In this document: positions 6,803 through 13,599 of the stretch, piece by piece | Position numbering within the stretch: the first letter of the stretch is position 1 | Layout of the letters: each line of letters begins with the position of its first letter | Assembly: GCA_026988135.1 (NCBI GenBank) | Contig: JALSLT010000014.1 | Coordinates: forward strand, 1 to 24,283 | Direction of reading: 5' to 3' | Origin: Desulfurobacterium sp. | GTDB taxonomy: Bacteria > Aquificota > Aquificia > Desulfurobacteriales > Desulfurobacteriaceae | DNA length: 24,283 nucleotides | The notes under the pieces: generated by a model | Databases searched by the model: none | Told to the model about the DNA's origin: nothing | Seen by the model: the letters and a program-made list of their open reading frames with translations, nothing else | Translations under genes and position numbers: made by a program

Positions 6803-6851
6803 TTCACACGGAATATGAATGCGATGAACACAGACAGCTCTTAACCGCTCT
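6775..6851 (-). promoter_or_regulatory. Candidate transcription-attenuation leader of the rimP-nusA operon
   Basis: The predicted transcript starts near 6851 and almost immediately contains GAGCGG (6850-6845). This is complementary to CCGCTC, the 3' arm of the terminator (6786-6781), and is also a direct copy of the terminator's own 5' arm (GAGCGG, 6802-6797). The 3' arm can therefore pair with either copy: the near one gives the terminator, the far one an antiterminator-like structure closing about 70 nt. The near pairing is longer (9 bp against 6), so termination should be the default and something would have to favour the alternative. I see no T-box, tRNA or known riboswitch core in the 42 nt between. 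A rimP-leader RNA is known from Gammaproteobacteria; I cannot tell if this is related. Confidence 0.5.
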
Positions 6852-6856
6852 CTATA

Positions 6857-6885
6857 AATTTAGGACAAAATTTACCAATTAGCAA
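6857..6885 (-). promoter_or_regulatory. Promoter of the rimP-nusA operon
   Basis: On the minus strand TTGCTA (6885-6880) and TAAATT (6862-6857) are separated by exactly 17 bases. Transcription would start near 6851, giving a leader of about 108 nt to the rimP start. It is the only reasonable promoter in the 183-base divergent gap facing rimP. Confidence 0.55.
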
Positions 6886-6926
6886 ATTTACAGGTTGATT
6901 TTTTTGGATGTTTATAGGGAGGTATA

Positions 6927-7577
6927 ATGCTTTTGGAGTTATTTGAATTACTGTTAAACCGTTTTGGGTATCAACATTGGTGGCCTGCAGATAATTGGTT
7001 TGAGGTTTGTATAGGGGCGATTTTAACTCAAAATACTGCGTGGAATAATGTGGAAAAAGCTATTTTTAATCTGAAAGAGTTGGATTATTTATCTCCTGAA
7101 AAGATAAACTCATATGATATGGAAATTCTTAAAACAGCTCTGAAGCCGGCCGGTTTCTATAATCAGAAAGCTGATAGGCTTAAACTGTTATCAAAGTTTA
7201 TTATTGGTGTCGGAGGTTTTAATTCTCTTTCTGCACTTTCTGTTGATGCCTTAAGGGATAAGCTTCTTTCTCTGAGAGGAATAGGGAAGGAAACGGCGGA
7301 TTCCATGATTCTTTATGCTTTTAACAAGCCGATTTTTGTTGTTGATGCTTATACAAAAAGGTTGTTTTTTCGTTTAGGATTTATAGATAGCGAAAAAGTC
7401 GATTATGATTTTTTACGTTTAAAAGTGGAAGAAGTTTTCCCTAAAGAAACGGAGCTTTTAAAGGAGTTTCATGCTTTGATAGTAAGACAATGTAAGGAGT
7501 TTTGCAGGAAAAAGCCTTTATGTAAAGGATGCCCGTTATATTCTGATTGTAAGTTTGATGGGAAAGGAAGGGACTGA
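6927..7577 (+). CDS. HhH-GPD DNA glycosylase, MagIII-like (3-methyladenine) with [4Fe-4S] cysteines
   Basis: A 216-residue helix-hairpin-helix DNA glycosylase of the endonuclease III superfamily. The hairpin is LRGIGKETAD (116-125) and the catalytic aspartate is D140 in FVVDAYTKR. At the position of the EndoIII catalytic lysine (G-V-G-R-K-T) this protein has Glu122 (G-I-G-K-E-T). The absence of Lys predicts a monofunctional glycosylase without beta-lyase activity. HWWPADNWFEVCIGAILTQN (17-36) and AGFYNQKA (75-82) strongly recall the Helicobacter MagIII 3-methyladenine glycosylase. Unlike that enzyme it has a C-terminal cysteine cluster (C193, C199, C202, C208; also C189), with spacing x5-x2-x5 where classical EndoIII has x6-x2-x5. 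The expected role is excision of alkylated bases in base excision repair. The ATG follows GGGAGG at 6917-6922, four bases upstream. It is a single-gene unit ending in a terminator. Confidence 0.85.
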   Translation: MLLELFELLLNRFGYQHWWPADNWFEVCIGAILTQNTAWNNVEKAIFNLKELDYLSPEKINSYDMEILKTALKPAGFYNQKADRLKLLSKFIIGVGGFNSLSALSVDALRDKLLSLRGIGKETADSMILYAFNKPIFVVDAYTKRLFFRLGFIDSEKVDYDFLRLKVEEVFPKETELLKEFHALIVRQCKEFCRKKPLCKGCPLYSDCKFDGKGRD

Positions 7578-7607
7578 CGAGCAGTCCCTTCCTTGCTGTT
7601 ATTTTTT
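7564..7607. terminator. Bidirectional terminator between the glycosylase and rplI
   Basis: AAGGAAGGGACTG (7564-7576) pairs perfectly with CAGTCCCTTCCTT (7582-7594) around ACGAG. The glycosylase stop codon (7575-7577) lies within the stem-loop. On the plus strand a T-rich run follows at 7599-7607, offset by four bases. It lies between convergent genes and could also end the rplI operon on the minus strand, although the T-tract there is poor. Confidence 0.7.
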
Positions 7608-8051
7608 AAGTGGTACAATATCAACTGTTATAGTGGCTTCTATGCTTTGGAAAAGGTGAATCTTTACGTCGTAAGTTCCTGTTTCTCTGATAGGTTTTTC
7701 AAGGATTATCTGTTTTTTCTCTATTTCTTTAAAACCTGCTTCTTCGAGAGCTTTTTCTATCTGAGAAGTTGTAACGGAACCGAAAAGTTTTCCCTCTTCT
7801 CCTGCTTCATGCTTTATGGTAAGTCTAACGGAGGAAAGTTTTTCTGCAAGTTCTTCAAATTTATCAAGCTGTTTTGTCGCTTTTTTCTTGAGAGATTCAA
7901 TTTCGTTTCTTACTTTTCTTACGTTTGAATTTGAAGCGGGAAGGGCAATTCCTTGTGGTACCAAAAAGTTTCTTCCGTATCCGTCTTTTACTTCTACTAT
8001 ATCTCCGACATTTCCGAGCTTCTCCATATCTTTAACAAGTATTACCTTCAT
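7599..8051 (-). CDS. rplI: 50S ribosomal protein L9
   Basis: A 150-residue L9, the standard length. The N-terminal rRNA-binding domain has the family signature from about residue 13 (GNVGDIVEVKDGYGRNFLVP), followed by the long connecting helix (about 41-75, rich in Lys/Glu) and the C-terminal domain containing GKLFGSVTTSQI. L9 binds 23S rRNA near the L1 stalk and helps maintain the reading frame. It is the last gene of the rplY-to-rplI operon, overlaps the DUF2232 gene by 4 bases (ATGA), and is followed by a strong hairpin at 7564-7594. Confidence 0.97.
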   Translation of the reverse strand: MKVILVKDMEKLGNVGDIVEVKDGYGRNFLVPQGIALPASNSNVRKVRNEIESLKKKATKQLDKFEELAEKLSSVRLTIKHEAGEEGKLFGSVTTSQIEKALEEAGFKEIEKKQIILEKPIRETGTYDVKIHLFQSIEATITVDIVPLKK

Positions 8052-8848
8052 TTTTCTACCTCCTTTTTAAGTTTCCTGAAGTCAAACCAGAAGTCAAACA
8101 ATCCAAGTAGTGTTATTATTAAAAGTCCCAAAATGGGAAAAATTACAGCGACGAAAAATGTTATTAGTCGTAAAATAGGGCTTAGTTTGTCTATAATGCT
8201 TACTGCTATTGCAAATCCCTGAATAAGGAAAAAACCTGCAGCTGCAATGGTAACATTTGCTCCTATAATCTGAAGCTGTGGAAACCATTTTAGGATAGAT
8301 AGGGCTCCCCCTAATATAAACACAGCAACAGGTATGACTCCAAAGTTTATCTTCCTGAATATGAATTTCTCTTTTCCTATTACGGTTATGCTTCCTATGA
8401 CTATAACCGCAAAGAAAGCCGATGAGAAAAAGTAAATTCCCCATCTGAACGGAAGTATCATCTGTAACGAGGAAAGGTCTTTCGGAGGTCCGAAATAAAA
8501 ATCCTCTCCTATGCTAACCAGATAGAAGTAAAGTGTTAGAAGGAGTGCAAGTCTTCCGTCACGGATGTTTTTTTCTGATAGATAAAATACTGCATATCCC
8601 GGGATAATCATTTCAGATATACTTATTCCATTTTCGATTCCGGAAATCAAAGAAACTGCAGTAACTCCTGTAATTACACCAATAAGGGAAGTTAAAACAC
8701 CTTCATTTTTACAAGACAGGAAAATGGTCGCAGGTATGAAAAGAGAAAGCCCCCATCCAAAAGGAGCAAGGGACTCCACTCCGAGAGTGTACCCTGCAAC
8801 TATTAAAAGTAAAAATGTTATAGCGCTGATTTTAAAAATTTTTGCCAT
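8048..8848 (-). CDS. DUF2232 (YybS-like) multi-pass membrane protein
   Basis: A 266-residue, very hydrophobic protein with about eight predicted membrane segments, for example ISAITFLLLIVAGYTLGV near the N-terminus and VAVIFPILGLLIITLLGLFD near the C-terminus, and a short lysine-rich tail (FRKLKKEVEK). Its position between rpsR and rplI matches that of DUF2232/YybS proteins in Firmicutes and other phyla, and the general pattern agrees. The function of the family is not firmly established; it lies in the inner membrane. It overlaps rpsR by one base (TAATG) and rplI by four, so it is translationally coupled to two ribosomal genes even though it is not ribosomal. Identification relies on hydrophobicity and gene context more than on a motif. 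Confidence 0.8.
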   Translation of the reverse strand: MAKIFKISAITFLLLIVAGYTLGVESLAPFGWGLSLFIPATIFLSCKNEGVLTSLIGVITGVTAVSLISGIENGISISEMIIPGYAVFYLSEKNIRDGRLALLLTLYFYLVSIGEDFYFGPPKDLSSLQMILPFRWGIYFFSSAFFAVIVIGSITVIGKEKFIFRKINFGVIPVAVFILGGALSILKWFPQLQIIGANVTIAAAGFFLIQGFAIAVSIIDKLSPILRLITFFVAVIFPILGLLIITLLGLFDFWFDFRKLKKEVEK

Positions 8849-9081
8849 TAGCCCACTTTTACAAAAGGTAGTAATGCGAGATGTCTTGCTCTTTTAACAG
8901 CTTTGGCAAGTTGCCTTTGGTGTTTGGAACAAACTCCCGAAATTCTTCTTGGAATGATTCTTCCTCTTTCGCTTATGAAAGGTTTCAAGAGTTCAACGTT
9001 TTTATAATCTATGTCTTCAATTTTTTGCGCACAAAACTTACAATATTTTTTTCTTCTGATAAATCTTCTCTGTTCAGCCAT
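8848..9081 (-). CDS. rpsR: 30S ribosomal protein S18
   Basis: A 77-residue S18 with the family core: RRKKYCKFC (10-18), then DYKNVELLKPFISERGRI and RRISGVCSKHQRQLAKAVKR. The cysteines C14, C17 and C51 with the following His54 suggest the zinc-binding form of S18, as opposed to the cysteine-free paralogue some bacteria carry. S18 forms a heterodimer with S6 on the 30S platform, and its partner rpsF lies two genes upstream in the same operon with ssb between them, the widespread rpsF-ssb-rpsR order. The ribosome site GGAGGAAG is close to the ATG. Confidence 0.97.
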   Translation of the reverse strand: MAEQRRFIRRKKYCKFCAQKIEDIDYKNVELLKPFISERGRIIPRRISGVCSKHQRQLAKAVKRARHLALLPFVKVG

Positions 9082-9093
9082 TTTACTTCCTCC

Positions 9094-9471
9094 TTAAAAT
9101 TCTATGTCGTCAACGTCTTCTGATGCTGTTCCTTTTCCACCGGGTTGGGAAAGAAGTTGAGTTCTATCGGCAACCACTTCAATTTTTGAACGTTTTTCTC
9201 CGGAATCTGTCTCCCATGTCGATTGTCTAAGGCGACCTTCAACAAGGATTTCCGTTCCTTTGTTAAATCTGCTTACGGCTCTGTCGGCAGCATCTCCCCA
9301 TACTACAATATCAATAAAAGATGTTTCTTCCTGCCAATTTCCATTTCTGTCTTTATAGCTTCTGTTTGCAGCTATTGTGAATCTTGTAAAAGGTGTTCCC
9401 TGACTTGTGTGTTGAAGTTCAGGGTCTCTTGTAAGTCTTCCGGCAAGAAAAACTTTATTTAAGTTAGCCAT
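9094..9471 (-). CDS. ssb: Single-stranded DNA-binding protein
   Basis: A 125-residue SSB with a complete OB fold, from NKVFLAGRLTRDPELQHT at the N-terminus through ETSFIDIVVWGDAADRAVSR to KIEVVADRTQLL (ending near 108), then a very short linker and the acidic tip DVDDIEF. SSB coats single-stranded DNA in replication, recombination and repair and recruits partners through its last residues. The tip reads DDIEF where most bacteria have DDIPF, and the linker is only about 10 residues, much shorter than in E. coli. It overlaps rpsF by 8 bases and is followed by rpsR after 12, consistent with coupled expression. Confidence 0.96.
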   Translation of the reverse strand: MANLNKVFLAGRLTRDPELQHTSQGTPFTRFTIAANRSYKDRNGNWQEETSFIDIVVWGDAADRAVSRFNKGTEILVEGRLRQSTWETDSGEKRSKIEVVADRTQLLSQPGGKGTASEDVDDIEF

Positions 9472-9814
9472 TGGTTTCCTCTGAATTGGGTTTCTCTTTC
9501 TTGTCTTTCTTCACTTCGGATGGTTTTATTTTGAAAGAGAGGAATCTGATGACATCCTCATTTAATCTGAAAAAGTTTTCAAGATTTTTAATGAAATCTT
9601 TCTCGGCCGTTTTGATGTGAAGAAGTATATAGTAGCCCATAGGGTAGTCGTTTATAGGGTATGCAAGCTGTCTTTTTCCCCATTTTTCCGTATGGAGAAT
9701 CTCTCCGTTGTGTTTTTCTATGGTACCGTTAACTTTTTCCATCACTTTTCCGGCTTCCTCTTCGGAAAGGGTAGGTCTCATTATGTAAACGGTTTCATAA
9801 TAGTATTCTCTCAT
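9464..9814 (-). CDS. rpsF: 30S ribosomal protein S6
   Basis: A 116-residue S6, beginning MREYYYETVYIMRPTLSEEE and with the family stretch GKRQLAYPINDYPMGYYIL. The globular domain ends around residue 97 (SFKIKPSEV), and a charged Lys/Glu-rich tail (KKDKKEKPNSEETNG) follows, as in many bacteria. S6 pairs with S18 on the 30S platform and contacts 16S rRNA. The ATG has GGAGG upstream, and the gene lies 17 bases after pth and overlaps ssb by 8. Confidence 0.97.
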   Translation of the reverse strand: MREYYYETVYIMRPTLSEEEAGKVMEKVNGTIEKHNGEILHTEKWGKRQLAYPINDYPMGYYILLHIKTAEKDFIKNLENFFRLNEDVIRFLSFKIKPSEVKKDKKEKPNSEETNG

Positions 9815-9831
9815 TTCTGCCTCCGTTATGA

Positions 9832-10398
9832 TTAGACTTTAGGACTAATGGTTTTTACTTCTATATGTTGTCCTTCGATAATCTCTTCTGTAACTTTTGT
9901 TGCCTCTTCTATCGCTTCTTTTATCAAGGCTATTTGTTCCTGAGAGAAAGGTTGTAAAACGTAGTTTGCAACCATCTCTTTTCTTTCCGGTCTGCCTATT
10001 CCTATTTTTAAGCGAGGAAATTTATCTGATCCGAGTTTCTCCTCTATGGACATCAATCCTCTATGCCCGCCGTGCTTCCCCTCTTTTCTAATTCTCAATT
10101 TTCCGACAGGCATGTCAAGATCATCGGATATTACCAGGATTTCCTCAGGTTTAAGTTTAAAAAACCTTGCTGCTTCAGCTACACTTTCGCCGCTTCTGTT
10201 CATGAATGTTAAAGGTTTTAATAGAATGATATTTTTTTCCTGTGATTGGACCTGTGTGATTATTCCTTTGAATTTCTCTCTGGAAAATAGTGTACCGGAA
10301 TTTTCTGCTACTTTGTCAAGCACCATCCAGCCTATGTTGTGTCGTGAGCCGGCGTATTCTTTACCCGGGTTACCAAGTCCAACCACAAGTTTTATCAT
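9832..10398 (-). CDS. pth: Peptidyl-tRNA hydrolase
   Basis: A 188-residue Pth, the usual length. Catalytic and substrate-binding residues are in place: N10 and H20 in GLGNPGKEYAGSRHNIGW, M66-N67 in KPLTFMNRSG, and the aspartate pair D92-D93 in VISDDLDMPVG, followed by RKEGKHGGHRG. The enzyme recycles peptidyl-tRNAs released prematurely from ribosomes by cleaving the ester bond. Its start overlaps the rplY stop as ATGA, so translation is coupled; rplY-pth is a conserved pair in many bacteria. Confidence 0.97.
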   Translation of the reverse strand: MIKLVVGLGNPGKEYAGSRHNIGWMVLDKVAENSGTLFSREKFKGIITQVQSQEKNIILLKPLTFMNRSGESVAEAARFFKLKPEEILVISDDLDMPVGKLRIRKEGKHGGHRGLMSIEEKLGSDKFPRLKIGIGRPERKEMVANYVLQPFSQEQIALIKEAIEEATKVTEEIIEGQHIEVKTISPKV

Positions 10399-10991
10399 TC
10401 TTCGGTCGCCTCTTCCGATTCTTCTGTTTCTGTGACAGATGCTTCTTCCTGCTCCGAAACTACAACAACTGCCGTTTCAGAGTCTCCGAGAATTTTAACT
10501 TCTTCGGGAATAGGAATGTCTTTTATGTGTATTACTTCTCCTGCATGGAGTTTTGAAATATCAACAACAAGTTTTTCCGGAATTGATTTTGGCAACGTTT
10601 CGATTTCAACTTCTCTGAGGAAGATTTCAAGAACTCCGTTTTCTTCTTTCACACCAACGGGTGTCCCGATAAATTCGATTTCCACGGTTGTTGTGATGGT
10701 TTCTCCGAATGTTACTTCGTGAAAATCTACATGAAGAGGAACATCTCCAAGGTAGTTGTACTGAACGTCCTTCAAAATGCAAGCTCTCTCCTCACCGTCA
10801 AGGTTAATGTAGATAAGCCCCGAGATGTGTTTGATTCTTTTTAGGTCGCTTGTTTTTATGGCTATCGGTGTAGCCTCCGGTCTTCCTCCGCCGTATATGA
10901 CAGCTGGAAGAAGGCCTTCCCTGCGTAGCTTTCTGGCTATCCCCTTGCCTGTTCCCTTTCTTGGGGTAGCTTGCAGTTTTACTGTTTCCAT
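10395..10991 (-). CDS. rplY: 50S ribosomal protein L25, long (CTC/TL5) form
   Basis: About 198 residues. Residues 1-90 form the 5S-rRNA-binding L25 domain (GTGKGIARKLRREGLLPAVIY). The second beta-rich domain is that of the CTC/TL5 long form (VKEENGVLEIFLREVEIETL, LHAGEVIHIKDIPIP), and the tail is acidic (EEASVTETEESEEATEE). It binds 5S rRNA in the central protuberance. The frame is open 13 codons further upstream, but the ATG at 10991 has a perfect AGGAGG in front and begins METVKL, as expected. It is the first gene of a seven-gene operon and is preceded by a near-consensus promoter. Confidence 0.95.
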   Translation of the reverse strand: METVKLQATPRKGTGKGIARKLRREGLLPAVIYGGGRPEATPIAIKTSDLKRIKHISGLIYINLDGEERACILKDVQYNYLGDVPLHVDFHEVTFGETITTTVEIEFIGTPVGVKEENGVLEIFLREVEIETLPKSIPEKLVVDISKLHAGEVIHIKDIPIPEEVKILGDSETAVVVVSEQEEASVTETEESEEATEE

Positions 10992-11030
10992 TCTTACCTC
11001 CTGAAAATTTTTTTGCGGGAAAGCACGCAA

Positions 11031-11059
11031 TATTTACATTCAAAACAGGGATTTGTCAA
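11031..11059 (-). promoter_or_regulatory. Promoter of the rplY-to-rplI operon
   Basis: On the minus strand a perfect TTGACA (11059-11054) and TAAATA (11036-11031) are separated by exactly 17 bases. Transcription would start near 11024, leaving a leader of about 33 nt with a small TTGCG/CGCAA stem before the AGGAGG site. Confidence 0.75.
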
Positions 11060-11251
11060 GGTGTCTCGAGAGATAAATTTATGAAATGAAATTCTTTGTT
11101 TTTTTGAAGCAAGTAGTTTCTGCTTATTTGTCGGATTGTTAGTTTCCATTTTATCGAAAATACTCTGCTATGCTAACGGCTCTTAATTCTTTTGTTTCTT
11201 TAGGTTTTTAGACAAAGGCTTTCGTTTTATAGGTCTATGTTGGAGATTTTT

Positions 11252-11279
11252 TTGACAAACCGGTAGGGTTGCATATAAT
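11252..11279 (+). promoter_or_regulatory. Consensus promoter of the rpmH-rnpA-yidD-yidC operon
   Basis: TTGACA (11252-11257) and TATAAT (11274-11279), both perfect, are separated by 16 bases. Transcription would start near 11286, about 60 nt before rpmH. Between this promoter and the rplY promoter, 11060-11250 holds AT-rich DNA in which I see no gene, no DnaA-box cluster and no clear terminator. Confidence 0.85.
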
Positions 11280-11344
11280 TTCCTTTTACAAATTATAAAT
11301 CTGCGATTGTAGCTTTTAATTTATAGAGTTAACGGAGGTGTATT

Positions 11345-11506
11345 TTGTCAACGAAGAGAACATATCAGCCAAGTAGAATACATGGAAAAAGAGTTCACGG
11401 TTTTAGAGCGAGAATGAAAAGCAAAACCGGAAGAGAGATTCTTAGAAGAAGAAGGAAAAAAGGTCGTAAGAAGTTAACGGTAAGTGACGAGTGGAAGAGA
11501 AGATAA
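11345..11506 (+). CDS. rpmH: 50S ribosomal protein L34
   Basis: A 53-codon gene starting with TTG. The product starts MSTKRTYQPSRIHGKRVHGF and continues RARMKSKTGREILRRRRKKG, then RKKLTVSDEWKRR. This is unmistakable L34: the KRTYQPS start, the GFRARM core and the RRKKGRKKLTV end. Compared with the usual 44-46 residues it has a short extra C-terminal tail (SDEWKRR) encoded partly in the overlap with rnpA. L34 is a small basic protein buried in 23S rRNA. GGAGG lies at 11335-11339, five bases before the TTG, supporting that start; no ATG is available nearby. The gene is easily missed because of its size and start codon. Confidence 0.95.
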   Translation: MSTKRTYQPSRIHGKRVHGFRARMKSKTGREILRRRRKKGRKKLTVSDEWKRR

Positions 11507-11871
11507 GCTTCTCCTTTAAAAAAGGTGATAAGATAACGAAGAGTTATGATTTTAAAGATGTTTTTGAAAAAGGTAAGGGCCTTGGTGCTTCCACCGTGGC
11601 TCTTTATTTTATTTTAAAGGAGTCGGGAAATCCGAGAGCCGGATTTATAGCTTCCAAGAAGATTTCAAAAAAGGCTGTTGATAGAAATAGGGCGAAAAGA
11701 TTGATGAGAGAAGTGTTTAGACTTAACAGACATAAGCTTGTTCCTTGTGATATAGTCTTTATTGCAAGGGGCAGAATAAAAGATGCAAAATATGCCGATG
11801 TTGAAAAGGACTTTATGTTCCTTGTGAAAAAAGCAGGAATTTTGAAACAGGGAAGATTAAAGGATGTTTAA
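11491..11871 (+). CDS. rnpA: Ribonuclease P protein component
   Basis: A 126-residue RnpA. The diagnostic RNR motif lies in KKAVDRNRAKRLMREVFR (about 66-83), after GFIASKKISK, and the typical opening ITKSYDFKDVFEKGKG is present. The protein binds RNase P RNA and helps it process tRNA 5' ends. The GTG start at 11491 lies inside rpmH, overlapping it by 16 bases. It has no strong ribosome site of its own, so initiation probably depends on ribosomes finishing rpmH. No later start codon occurs before the conserved region. The stop overlaps yidD by 8 bases. Confidence 0.94.
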   Translation: MEEKISFSFKKGDKITKSYDFKDVFEKGKGLGASTVALYFILKESGNPRAGFIASKKISKKAVDRNRAKRLMREVFRLNRHKLVPCDIVFIARGRIKDAKYADVEKDFMFLVKKAGILKQGRLKDV

Positions 11872-12073
11872 AAAGATGTTTATAGGTTTTATTGGATTTT
11901 ACAGAAGATTTGTATCTCCTGTATTGCCGAAAAGTTGTCGTTATTATCCGACCTGTTCCGAGTATGCGATTCTTTCTGTTAAGAAGTATGGAGTTTTTAA
12001 AGGTTCTTTAAAAGCTTTCTGGCGAATTTTAAGATGCAATCCTTTTTCCAAGGGTGGTATAGATTATCCATAA
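11864..12073 (+). CDS. yidD: Membrane protein insertion efficiency factor YidD
   Basis: A 69-residue YidD with the signature PKSCRYYPTCSEYA (22-35), the downstream GSLKAFWRILRCNPFSKGG and three conserved cysteines. Members are small, membrane-associated through an amphipathic N-terminal helix (here FIGFIGFYRRF) and assist YidC-dependent insertion. It sits in the classical position between rnpA and yidC and overlaps rnpA by 8 bases. Confidence 0.95.
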   Translation: MFKKMFIGFIGFYRRFVSPVLPKSCRYYPTCSEYAILSVKKYGVFKGSLKAFWRILRCNPFSKGGIDYP

Positions 12074-12096
12074 AAATTATTTAGGAGTGTGAAAGA

Positions 12097-13596
12097 ATGG
12101 CTGATTCGGGAAATAAAAACAATAAGCTGTTATTGATAGTTCAGGTGGTAGCTGTTACTTTTCTTGTGTTTGCTATTTTTAGTCGGTTTAACAATAAGGA
12201 AAAGAAAGTTGCTGTTGCAAATCAAACTTCGCAGGTTGTTGAGGCTGAAAAGGTTAAAGAGACTTCGGTTATTCCTTCCATAAAAAAGGAAGGAAAAACG
12301 GTGAAAATTGAAACACCTCTTTACACTGCTAATATTTCTACTATTAACGGAAATATCAGAAGTTTCTATGTTAAAAAATATAATGCCCAGCTTGTTTCCA
12401 AAAAAGCTAAAAAATTGGCTATTTATCCTTTAACAACGATTGCGGATGATGAAAATGTAACGAAGCAATTGCTTTCCGTTTCTCTTTCTCCTTCATCGGA
12501 TGTTCTTAAAATTGAGGCTAAACCGGGAACTTTGATTTTAAAAGGGGAACTTAACGATGGTAGAGAGTTTGTTAAGCAGTTGACGTTTTACCCTGATAGT
12601 TATGTTGTCGATGTAAAAGAATCCCTTAATGGAACATCCCTTTCCGTTCTGATAGGTCCTGATATAAAAGTTAACGAAGCTCATACTTCAAGAATGGGTC
12701 ATATAGGTCCTGTTGTTGAACTTGTGGATGGTAAGGTTGAAAGAATTGATGTAAAGAAGGTTAAAAATATTTCTTTTGACAGAGCCAAATGGGCGGGAGA
12801 GGAGGATAAATACTTCCTCATGGCAGTAAAAAACAGCTCTTTTTCCGTGGATATTTCATCCGTTAACGGGGCTTCTATAGTTAGAAACAAAATTTCCTCT
12901 TTTAAGGCCTTCTTCGGTCCTAAAGAGTTGACTCATCTTGAAAAGCTTGGAATGGATAAGGCGATAGATTTCGGTTTTTTCGGTTTTCTTGCCAAGCCTC
13001 TTCTAAAAGTATTTCTTTTTCTTCACAAATTTATTCCCAATTACGGCCTTGTTATTATAGTGCTTACTCTTGCTATCAAAATCATAATGCATCCGTTGAC
13101 TCATAAAAGTTACGAATCTATGAAAAAGATGCAGGTTATAGCTCCGAAGATGGAGGAGTTAAAAAAGAAATATGCAAATGATTCGAAAAAGCTTAACGAA
13201 GAGATGATGAAGTTTTATAAAGAACAGGGTGTAAATCCGATGGGCGGATGTCTTCCTATGGTTCTTCAAATTCCGGTGTTTTTCGGGTTGTATGAAATAT
13301 TTCTTAATGCAGTGGAACTTAAAGGAGTTAATTTTTTATGGATAAAAGATTTGGCAACTCCTGACCCCACCTATATGCTTCCCATACTTATGGGGATTTC
13401 CATGATTATCCAACAAAAGTTAACCCCGAGTGCAAATCCGGAGCAGCAGAAAATATTCTACGTTATGGCTATAGTGTTTACTTTCATGTTTGCTAATTTT
13501 CCGGCTGGACTTGTTCTTTATTGGTTGACAAATAATCTGATTACCGCAGCTCAGAATTTTATAATTAACAGGATGATACATCACGAGGAAGCATAA
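12097..13596 (+). CDS. yidC: Membrane protein insertase YidC
   Basis: A 499-residue YidC of the Gram-negative type. The N-terminal membrane helix is LLLIVQVVAVTFLVFAIF (about 11-28). A long periplasmic beta-domain follows (about 50-300), then the 60KD_IMP insertase core: YGLVIIVLTLAIKIIMHPLT, QGVNPMGGCLPMVLQIPVFF, YMLPILMGISMIIQQKL and a last hairpin ending GLVLYWLTNNLI. It inserts proteins into the inner membrane alone or with SecYEG. The groove position that is Arg366 in E. coli (IVRGIMYP) is Lys here (AIKIIMHP), a substitution I believe occurs in other phyla too. Its large periplasmic domain indicates a diderm envelope. AGGAG precedes the ATG, and the next gene starts 3 bases after the stop. 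Confidence 0.96.
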   Translation: MADSGNKNNKLLLIVQVVAVTFLVFAIFSRFNNKEKKVAVANQTSQVVEAEKVKETSVIPSIKKEGKTVKIETPLYTANISTINGNIRSFYVKKYNAQLVSKKAKKLAIYPLTTIADDENVTKQLLSVSLSPSSDVLKIEAKPGTLILKGELNDGREFVKQLTFYPDSYVVDVKESLNGTSLSVLIGPDIKVNEAHTSRMGHIGPVVELVDGKVERIDVKKVKNISFDRAKWAGEEDKYFLMAVKNSSFSVDISSVNGASIVRNKISSFKAFFGPKELTHLEKLGMDKAIDFGFFGFLAKPLLKVFLFLHKFIPNYGLVIIVLTLAIKIIMHPLTHKSYESMKKMQVIAPKMEELKKKYANDSKKLNEEMMKFYKEQGVNPMGGCLPMVLQIPVFFGLYEIFLNAVELKGVNFLWIKDLATPDPTYMLPILMGISMIIQQKLTPSANPEQQKIFYVMAIVFTFMFANFPAGLVLYWLTNNLITAAQNFIINRMIHHEEA

Positions 13597-13599
13597 GAG

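Noticed and set aside
6887..6916. Plus-strand promoter TTTACA-18-TTTATA for the glycosylase gene
   Set aside because: Transcription would begin at about the ribosome site, leaving almost no leader, so the match is probably fortuitous; the real promoter remains unidentified.
11060..11250. Possible replication origin near rpmH
   Set aside because: rpmH-rnpA often lies near oriC and the gap is AT-rich, but I see no TTATCCACA-like DnaA-box cluster and no dnaA or dnaN in the window.
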